Of a stretch of 20,196 nt of DNA, positions 15,379-20,196 are shown piece by piece. The stretch's first letter is position 1. Every line of letters begins with the position of its first letter. This DNA is from JANMDU01 sp031388245 (GTDB taxonomy: Bacteria > Pseudomonadota > Gammaproteobacteria > Burkholderiales > Burkholderiaceae_C). The notes under the pieces were generated by a model, which searched no databases, was not told the DNA's origin, and saw only the letters and a program-made list of their open reading frames with translations. Both the position numbers and the translations under genes were made by a program. The DNA is taken from assembly GCA_031388245.1 (NCBI GenBank), contig JANNED010000220.1:1-20196 (forward strand), written 5' to 3'.

Positions 15379-16085
15379 ACAATGCCAACCCTGATCTTTC
15401 GATCCTTCACCTCGTCTTGAACGCCAGTTTCGTGGTGCAAGCCGTGATGCTGCTGCTTGTTGTCGTCTCGGTATCCAGTTGGGCTGCAATTTTTCGCAAA
15501 ATCACGGCGCTTAAAAAAGTCAACACGCTGAATGAAAATTTTGAGAAAGAATTTTGGAGCGGCACCTCGCTCAATGATCTGTATGCCAGTGCAGCGCAAA
15601 ACGCCAAGCTTTCAGGCCCGATGGAGCGCATCTTTGCCAGCGGTATGCGGGAGTTTCAAAAGCTGCGCGAGCGCCGCATCTCAGATGCCGGCACCTTGAT
15701 GGATGGCGCGCGTCGCGCGATGCGAGCCAGCTTCCAGCGCGAGATGGATGCGGTCGAGAGCAATCTGTCTTTCCTCGCCTCCGTGGGCTCCGTGTCGCCT
15801 TACGTCGGCCTGTTTGGCACAGTCTGGGGCATCATGCATGCGTTCACAGGCTTGGCCAGCTTGCAGCAAGTCACGCTGGCAACGGTTGCGCCCGGGATTG
15901 CCGAGGCACTCGTGGCCACGGCCATTGGCCTGTTTGCTGCGATTCCTGCCGTGGTGGCCTACAACCGCTTTGCCAGAGACATTGATCGCGTGGCGATTCG
16001 GCTGGAGACGTTTATTGAAGAATTCTCCAATATTTTGCAGCGCAATGTGAGCGCATCCAGTGCGCCGTTGGTGTCTGGCCATTGA
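15375..16085 (+). CDS. tolQ: Tol-Pal proton channel subunit TolQ
   Basis: TolQ is the MotA/ExbB-type inner-membrane subunit that, with TolR, uses the proton gradient to energise TolA. The 236 residues contain a first membrane helix at about 18-38 (VVQAVMLLLVVVSVSSWAAI), a cytoplasmic loop, and two more helices in SFLASVGSVSPYVGLFGTVW and IAEALVATAIGLFAAIPAVV, which carry the conserved family motifs. The start is a TTG at 15375 that overlaps the ybgC stop (TTGA); ggagg at 15362-15366 is well placed for it, so this rare start is supported by sequence. It is followed closely by tolR. Confidence 0.95.
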   Translation: MNNANPDLSILHLVLNASFVVQAVMLLLVVVSVSSWAAIFRKITALKKVNTLNENFEKEFWSGTSLNDLYASAAQNAKLSGPMERIFASGMREFQKLRERRISDAGTLMDGARRAMRASFQREMDAVESNLSFLASVGSVSPYVGLFGTVWGIMHAFTGLASLQQVTLATVAPGIAEALVATAIGLFAAIPAVVAYNRFARDIDRVAIRLETFIEEFSNILQRNVSASSAPLVSGH

Positions 16086-16100
16086 AGGGGCGTGCTCGAT

Positions 16101-16529
16101 ATGCCAACGATGATCTCTCGCGGACGCGCAAGGCGCACCATCAGTGAAATCAACATGGTGCCCTTTATTGATGTGATGCTGGTGTTGCTCATCATCTTCA
16201 TGGTGACTGCGCCACTGATCACGCCCAGCATGATTGATCTGCCCAGCGTCGGCAAAGCGGCCAAGCAGCCGGATACGGTGATTCAGATCATCATCGGGAA
16301 AGATGAGAATTTAGAGCTAAAAGTACTACCCGCCGGCAAAGAATCTGCTCGGGCAGCTATCAATACTGTAGCGGATCAAGTTAAGAAAATGCAGGCTCGG
16401 CAGCAAAATACGGCTGTGGTGATCAGCGCAGACAAGAGCGTGAAATACGAAACCGTGGTGCAGGTGATGGATCAGCTCAAGCGCGCTGGTATTGAGCGTG
16501 TCGGGCTATCGGTTCAATTAGCCAAGTAG
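16101..16529 (+). CDS. tolR: Tol-Pal proton channel subunit TolR
   Basis: TolR partners TolQ in the inner membrane. From ATG 16101 it has 142 residues, equal to the E. coli length; gaaggggc upstream is a usable ribosome binding site, whereas a GTG at 16092 is too close to it. ISRGRARRTISEINMVPF precedes the single membrane helix, with the proton-relay Asp24 in FIDVMLVLLIIFMVTAP. The periplasmic domain includes VVISADKSVKYETVVQVMDQLKRAGIERVGL. Residues about 73-91 (LKVLPAGKESARAAINTVA) are encoded by repeat copy E, in a region that varies in length and sequence between TolR proteins. Confidence 0.95.
   Translation: MPTMISRGRARRTISEINMVPFIDVMLVLLIIFMVTAPLITPSMIDLPSVGKAAKQPDTVIQIIIGKDENLELKVLPAGKESARAAINTVADQVKKMQARQQNTAVVISADKSVKYETVVQVMDQLKRAGIERVGLSVQLAK
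16316..16372 (+). repeat. 57-base repeat, copy E, in frame inside tolR
   Basis: The left end gctaaaagtact and right end atactgtagc form an imperfect inverted repeat. The centre has ccggcaaagaat at base 18 and gctatcaa at base 41, exactly as in ybgC. The outer parts match the collapsed intergenic copy at 629-653 closely. It is read in the same phase as the nusB copy. Length is 57 bases, a whole number of codons. Confidence 0.75.
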
Positions 16530-17332
16530 TGCCGCCAAGCAGCATGGCCGCTTTTGCTCACCCCTTCTCAGCGAATCAGCGCACTGATTTTTATCCACCG
16601 CGCCCACATGGCACGGGGCGGGCTGTCGTGCTTGCGCTGTTTGCTCATCTGCTCTTGCTTGGGGCGCTCACTTGGGGTGTCAGCTGGAATCGCGAAGCAG
16701 CCGTTGCTACCGTGGAGGCCGAGCTGTGGAGCGCCCTGCCCCAGCAAGCCGCGCCCAAGCTGCAAGAAGCTCCTCCGTATGCGCCGCTAGCTGTGCCAGA
16801 AGCAGCGCCGCTTCCTGCCAAAGCGCCAGAAATCGTTACGGAAAAAATCAAACCCAAACCCGAGCCGAAGCCCAAAACTAAGCCGCAGCCTCTACCCGAG
16901 GCTAAAGCTGAACTCAAGCCGCAGGCGAGCAATGCGCAAGAAGAGAAAAAACGCACTGAGTCGAAAGAAGCCGAGCGTCTGAAAAATATTGAGCGTATGG
17001 CAGGCTTGGCGGGTACCAGTGGCGATACATCGTTGCAAGGCACAGCCATGCAATCCAGCGGCCCGAGCAGCAGCTATGCTGGTCTTATCAGAGGTCGCGT
17101 GCGGCCCAATCTCGTCTTTCCTGGGGGCGTTTCGGGTAACCCGCTGGTCAGCTTAGAAGTACGGCTTGCGCCAGATGGCACGGTGCTAGGCCGCCCACGT
17201 ATTGTCAAAAGCAGTGGCAACAAGGAATGGGATGATGCTGTGGCAAGAGCGTTTGAGAAAACCGAGGTGCTCCCGCGCGACGGTGGAAAAATTTGGTCAC
17301 CTCTGATCATTGATTGGCGTTTAAATGATTGA
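16529..17332 (+). CDS. tolA: Cell envelope integrity protein TolA
   Basis: TolA links the TolQR motor to Pal and the outer membrane. After a cytoplasmic N-terminus of about 30 residues there is one membrane helix (VVLALFAHLLLLGALTWGVSW). A periplasmic stalk rich in Pro, Lys, Glu and Ala follows at about 75-150 (KPKPEPKPKTKPQP, then the helical EEKKRTESKEAERLKNIERM), then a TonB/TolA C-terminal domain (SYAGLIRGRVRPNLVFPGG, VSLEVRLAPDGTV, VKSSGNKEWDDAVARAFEKT, LPRDGG). The GTG at 16529 shares a base with the tolR stop; an ATG at 16544 would shorten the protein by five residues, and neither has a clear ribosome binding site. The stalk is shorter than in E. coli. tolB and pal do not follow. Confidence 0.92.
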   Translation: MPPSSMAAFAHPFSANQRTDFYPPRPHGTGRAVVLALFAHLLLLGALTWGVSWNREAAVATVEAELWSALPQQAAPKLQEAPPYAPLAVPEAAPLPAKAPEIVTEKIKPKPEPKPKTKPQPLPEAKAELKPQASNAQEEKKRTESKEAERLKNIERMAGLAGTSGDTSLQGTAMQSSGPSSSYAGLIRGRVRPNLVFPGGVSGNPLVSLEVRLAPDGTVLGRPRIVKSSGNKEWDDAVARAFEKTEVLPRDGGKIWSPLIIDWRLND

Positions 17333-17337
17333 GATGA

Positions 17338-17385
17338 CTGATTTTTTTGTACTCAACAGTTAAAAATCAGGGTTTTGCCTGATTT
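17338..17385 (+). promoter_or_regulatory. Two mutually exclusive hairpins after tolA
   Basis: ctgattttt (17338-17346) can pair with aaaaatcag (17362-17370). The latter also overlaps aaatcagg (17364-17371), which can pair with cctgattt (17378-17385). The middle segment can therefore join only one partner at a time, as in attenuators. It lies six bases after the tolA stop. It may end the tol transcript or act on the ComEA-like gene downstream. No clean U-tract follows the second hairpin. The remaining 17386-17494 has a candidate -10 (tatagt, 17426-17431) and nothing else recognised. Confidence 0.4.
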
Positions 17386-17494
17386 CAGCACCCCAAGCCG
17401 GTCAACCCGGCTGTCTAAGCCCCGTTATAGTCCTGTAGCTCGGCCTTGCCGAACTCAAAAAACCCATTCTTTCACCCCTTCGAGGAGTTGTCTC

Positions 17495-18148
17495 ATGTTG
17501 AAAAAACTGTTTGTTTTGTTTGCTTTGTTTTACGCTGCGCTGTCTTTTGCGGCTGTAGATGTGAACAAAGCCTCCGCTGCCGAGCTTGATGGCATCAAAG
17601 GCATCGGCCCTGGCATTTCCGGCAAGATCGTTGATGAGCGCAAAAAAGGCAACTTCAAAGATTGGAACGATTTCATCACCCGCGTCAACGGTGTCGGCGA
17701 AACCAATGCCGCCAAATTCTCTGCCGAAGGCATGACCGTGGGCGGCGCAAGTTTCAAAGGTGTTGCCGCAACGCCCGCCAAGAAAGACGACAAACCCATG
17801 GCCAAAGATGCTGCCGCCAAGCCAGCCGCCGCCGCAGCTGCAGCACCAGCCAAAGACGCAAAAGCCGCTGATGCCAAGCCTGCAGCCGCAGCAGCACCAG
17901 CCGCCAAACCAGAAGCCAAGGCTGATCCAAAAGCTGAAGCCAAAGCCAAGGCTGATGCAGAGAAGAAAGCCAAAGCGGATGCAAAAGCCAAAGCTGATGC
18001 AGACAAAAAGGCAAAAGCTGAAGCTGATAAAAAAGCCAAAGCGGATGCGAAAGCAAAAGCAGAAGCTGACAAAAAAGCAATGGCTGAGCCAAAGAAAGAT
18101 GCAAAAGCCACAGCTGCTGCTGCACCCGCTTCTGCACCAAAGAAGTAA
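17495..18148 (+). CDS. Secreted ComEA-like helix-hairpin-helix protein with long Ala/Lys-rich tail
   Basis: From ATG 17495, preceded by a good gaggag ribosome binding site at 17482-17487, the product has 217 residues. A signal peptide (MLKKLFVLFALFYAALSFAA) predicts export to the periplasm. Residues about 22-80 form a double helix-hairpin-helix DNA-binding unit like ComEA: VDVNKASAAELDGIKGIGPG ... FITRVNGVGETNAAKF. Residues 91-217 are almost entirely Ala, Lys, Asp, Glu and Pro, with repeated KAKADADKKAKAEADKK units that should form a highly charged helix resembling histone H1-like tails or TolA stalks. Known ComEA-type proteins bind incoming DNA in natural transformation; that role here is inference. 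An in-frame start at 17375 lacks family similarity and would lose the signal peptide. It is convergent with livF. Confidence 0.85.
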   Translation: MLKKLFVLFALFYAALSFAAVDVNKASAAELDGIKGIGPGISGKIVDERKKGNFKDWNDFITRVNGVGETNAAKFSAEGMTVGGASFKGVAATPAKKDDKPMAKDAAAKPAAAAAAAPAKDAKAADAKPAAAAAPAAKPEAKADPKAEAKAKADAEKKAKADAKAKADADKKAKAEADKKAKADAKAKAEADKKAMAEPKKDAKATAAAAPASAPKK

Positions 18149-18175
18149 GCTATTTCAGGACGGGTCACACCCATC

Positions 18176-18204
18176 AAAAAAACCCGGCTCGCCGGGTTTT
18201 TTTT
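18176..18204. terminator. Bidirectional intrinsic terminator between the ComEA-like gene and livF
   Basis: An A-run, cccgg, a four-base loop ctcg, ccggg and a run of eight T form a classic rho-independent terminator. The A-run on the left makes it work on the minus strand as well. It lies 27 bases after the ComEA-like stop and 15 bases beyond the livF stop, so it serves both convergent transcripts. Confidence 0.93.
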
Positions 18205-18219
18205 ATTGAAAGTGCGCGA

Positions 18220-18927
18220 TCAAACTTCCAGCCATTCTTTGCGAATATACGGATCTGCTCGGAGCGATTCTGGCGTGCCGGCAAACACGATGCTGCCGTG
18301 GCCCATCACCAAAGCACGGTCTGATATCGCCATGGCGATGGTGAGCTTTTGTTCGATCAGCAAGACGGAGACGCCGCGTTTTTTCAGCTCTTTAAGATAT
18401 TGGCCAACCAGCTCAACGATCTTAGGCGCCAAGCCTTCTGTGGGCTCATCGATGATGATGAGATCGGGATCACCCATCAGGGTGCGACACAAGGTGAGCA
18501 TCTGCTGCTCGCCGCCGCTCATCACGCCGGCTTCGGTGTGTTGGCGCTCCTTGAGGCGGGGAAACATGGTGTACATATCGTCAAAGCCCCAACGCGGGTT
18601 TTTGGCACCGCGCTTTTGGCCCAGCATGAGGTTTTGGTGCACGGTGAGTGTAGGGAAAATATCGCGGTTTTCTGGGACGTAGCCAATGCCGAGATGCGCC
18701 ACCTCAAAAGCTTTTTTGCCAACAATCTCTTGATCGCGCCACAACATCGAACCGGTGCAATCGACCAAGCCCATGATGGCTTTGGCGGTGGTGCTGCGGC
18801 CTGAGCCGTTGCGGCCCAAGAGTGCCACAATCTCGCCCTGCCCCACTTCGAGGTTCACGCCATGCAGCACATGGCTTTTACCGTAGTAGCCGTGGAGATT
18901 GTCAATTTTCAAGAGTTCGTTGCTCAT
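18220..18927 (-). CDS. livF: Branched-chain amino acid-type ABC transporter ATP-binding protein LivF
   Basis: This is one of the two ATPase subunits of a LivFGHM-type importer. The ATG at 18927 gives 235 residues, a normal length; ggaggt precedes it and it begins one base after the livG stop. Motifs: Walker A GRNGSGRST (38-46), in which Arg44 stands where Lys is nearly universal; signature MSGGEQQ (136-142); Walker B LIIIDEP (156-162); and LLIEQK (189-194) at the switch position. YVPENRDIFPTLTVHQNLML is typical of LivF. Codon CGC at Arg44 is unambiguous. Substrate could be branched-chain amino acids or another LivK-type ligand; the binding-protein gene is outside the window. Longer starts run into livG and were not used. 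Confidence 0.95.
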   Translation of the reverse strand: MSNELLKIDNLHGYYGKSHVLHGVNLEVGQGEIVALLGRNGSGRSTTAKAIMGLVDCTGSMLWRDQEIVGKKAFEVAHLGIGYVPENRDIFPTLTVHQNLMLGQKRGAKNPRWGFDDMYTMFPRLKERQHTEAGVMSGGEQQMLTLCRTLMGDPDLIIIDEPTEGLAPKIVELVGQYLKELKKRGVSVLLIEQKLTIAMAISDRALVMGHGSIVFAGTPESLRADPYIRKEWLEV

Positions 18928-18928
18928 A

Positions 18929-19726
18929 TCAATGCCCACCTCCATGACCAGTCGCTTGACCATCGGCCACTGGTGAGCCGAGATACGCTTCTTGTACCTT
19001 CGCATTCGCACGCACCGCATCAGGCGTATCGAAGGCGAGTACCTCGCCATAAACAACCACAGCGATTTTGTCGGCGAGGCCAAATACCACGCCCATATCG
19101 TGCTCCACGGTCAGCAGCGTCTTACCTTCGGTCACTTCACGAATCAGCTTGATGAAGCGCGTCGTTTCGGTCTTGCTCATGCCTGCCGTGGGCTCATCAA
19201 GCAAGATCACCTCAGCGCCGCCAGCAATCGTGATGCCAATTTCTAAAGCGCGCTGCTCGGCATACGTCAGGTTCATGGCCAATACATCGCGTTTTTTATC
19301 GAGCTTGATCATCTCCATGAGCTGATCGGCGCGCTCATTGGCATCATCCAAATCGGCGAGGAATTTCCAGAAGGAATATTTGTAGCCCAAGCTCCAAAGC
19401 ACGCCGCAGCGCAAATTCTCAAACACGCTGAGTTTGGGAAAGATATTGGTGATCTGGAAGCTGCGGGAAAGGCCCATGCGGTTGATCTCATACGGCTTTT
19501 TGCCATTGATGCGCTGGCCTTTCAAAAGCATATCGCCGCTGCTCGGCTCAAAGCGGCCAGAGATCAAATTAAACAGCGTGGATTTGCCTGCGCCATTCGG
19601 GCCAATCACGGCGATTCGCTCGCCCGCGTTCACAGCGAGATTCACGCCGCGAATGATCTCGGTTTTTCCGAAACTTTTGCGCAGATCTTTGAGTTCAAGG
19701 ATAGGAGAAGCGTTGGGGGGGCTCAT
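18929..19726 (-). CDS. livG: Branched-chain amino acid-type ABC transporter ATP-binding protein LivG
   Basis: This is the partner ATPase of LivF. It has 265 residues from the ATG at 19726, which overlaps the livM stop (ATGA) and is preceded by ggagg. Walker A is canonical, GPNGAGKST (42-50) with Lys48. FNLISGRFEPSSG and GLSRSFQITNIFPKLSVFEN are LivG-like. The signature is LTYAEQRALEI (153-163) in place of the usual SYG(E/Q)QR form, Walker B ends LLDEPTAGMS (175-184), and the switch His is in LLTVEHDMGVVF. The C-terminus has a Gly/His-rich tail (ATGHGGGH). Operon order livM-livG-livF is standard. Confidence 0.95.
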   Translation of the reverse strand: MSPPNASPILELKDLRKSFGKTEIIRGVNLAVNAGERIAVIGPNGAGKSTLFNLISGRFEPSSGDMLLKGQRINGKKPYEINRMGLSRSFQITNIFPKLSVFENLRCGVLWSLGYKYSFWKFLADLDDANERADQLMEMIKLDKKRDVLAMNLTYAEQRALEIGITIAGGAEVILLDEPTAGMSKTETTRFIKLIREVTEGKTLLTVEHDMGVVFGLADKIAVVVYGEVLAFDTPDAVRANAKVQEAYLGSPVADGQATGHGGGH

Positions 19727-20196
19727 AGCGCGGCCTCCCTTCGCTTGATCTCTTTTTCAATATCCTCTTGAATCTGGCTCCATTCTTTGGAGAATTGCCT
19801 GCGAGCGATTTCAAAAAGCCCAAGGCCAGTGAGCAACACAAAGCCCGCGCCAAACCAACTGTTGAGCCCCTTCGCATCAAGCGGAATGCCCACGAATTTC
19901 ATTTGACTACCTAAATCGACATTGAGCTGCAGGTGATACAGCATTTCAATCATGGCACCCGCGCCGAGCAGAATGATCAGGCCGCAAATCGCCAACCCCA
20001 GATAACTCACCCAGAGCTTGCGCAAGAAACCAAAAGCCGCCACACGCAAATTCATCATGATCAGCGAGGCAATGCCGCCCGGTGCATACATCACCATGAA
20101 CATAAAGATCAGGCCTAGATACAACAGCCACGCTTTGGTGAACTCAGAGAGCAACACAAAGGCCAACACCTTCAGTACCGCGCCGATGATCGGGCC
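19723..20196 (-). CDS. livM: Branched-chain amino acid-type ABC transporter permease LivM, C-terminal part
   Basis: The frame is open to the window edge, so the start lies outside; about 157 residues are present. The visible part begins GPIIGAVLKVLAFVLLSEFT, the region of the last family-conserved helices, followed by LLYLGLIFMFMVMYAPGGIA, which is the usual end of LivM. It then continues for about 110 residues: a further hydrophobic helix (YLGLAICGLIILLGAGAMI), a loop, another helix (WFGAGFVLLTGLGLFEIA) and a charged tail (QEDIEKEIKRREAAL). The stop overlaps the livG start. livH and the binding-protein gene are expected upstream. Confidence 0.9.
   Translation of the reverse strand, partial: GPIIGAVLKVLAFVLLSEFTKAWLLYLGLIFMFMVMYAPGGIASLIMMNLRVAAFGFLRKLWVSYLGLAICGLIILLGAGAMIEMLYHLQLNVDLGSQMKFVGIPLDAKGLNSWFGAGFVLLTGLGLFEIARRQFSKEWSQIQEDIEKEIKRREAAL

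Noticed and set aside
17530..18177. A 215-codon minus-strand frame with Ala/Ser/Leu-rich translation.
   Set aside because: It is the complement of the Ala/Lys-rich ComEA-like tail; low-complexity composition keeps the frame open.
18220..19083. Longer livF start adding 52 residues.
   Set aside because: The added residues overlap livG and are unlike the family; the ATG at 18927 has a good ribosome binding site.

Overview
The window looks like chromosomal DNA of a betaproteobacterium, most likely order Burkholderiales and close to Comamonadaceae. The evidence is protein similarity recognised by eye and the gene order glyA-nrdR, minor pilins, riboflavin genes, nusB, aminotransferase-ybgC-tolQRA. 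No rRNA, tRNA, CRISPR array or insertion sequence was seen.

Layout. (1) Positions 2-1155, plus strand: the 3' half of glyA, then nrdR. (2) Positions 1157-9188, minus strand: a complete minor-pilin operon read fimT-pilV-pilW-pilX-pilY1-pilE, visibly more AT-rich than its flanks. (3) Positions 9260-13610, plus strand: riboflavin genes ribD (frameshifted), ribE, ribBX, ribH, then nusB. (4) Positions 13739-17332, plus strand: aminotransferase, ybgC, tolQ, tolR, tolA, tightly packed with overlapping starts and stops. (5) Positions 17495-18148: a secreted ComEA-like helix-hairpin-helix protein with a long Ala/Lys tail. (6) Positions 18220-20196, minus strand: livM (partial)-livG-livF of a branched-chain amino-acid-type ABC importer. 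It converges on the ComEA-like gene at a shared bidirectional terminator.

How the genes work together. FimT/PilV/PilW/PilX/PilE are expected to form the priming tip complex of a type IV pilus that displays PilY1. RibD, RibBX, RibH and RibE cover most riboflavin steps; a true GTP cyclohydrolase II must be encoded elsewhere, because the C-terminal half of RibBX lacks the zinc cysteines. TolQ/TolR/TolA form the proton-driven inner-membrane part of the Tol-Pal envelope machine; tolB and pal do not follow. LivG/LivF/LivM are the ATPases and one permease of an importer.

The most unusual observation is a family of short repeats on the plus strand. Four copies align without gaps over 57 bases (19 codons): across the ribE/ribBX junction, in the N-terminal extension of nusB, inside ybgC and inside tolR. 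A collapsed fifth copy lies between glyA and nrdR. The copies in nusB, ybgC and tolR are translated in frame, and in ybgC the copy coincides with an insertion of about 18 residues relative to the E. coli protein. This resembles the protein-coding palindromic elements known from Rickettsia. No copy was seen in the pilin island or the liv genes.

Other points worth checking are the single-base frameshift and odd N-terminus of ribD, an Arg in place of the invariant Walker A Lys in LivF, a degenerate propeller calcium loop in PilY1, and an abrupt codon-usage change inside glyA.
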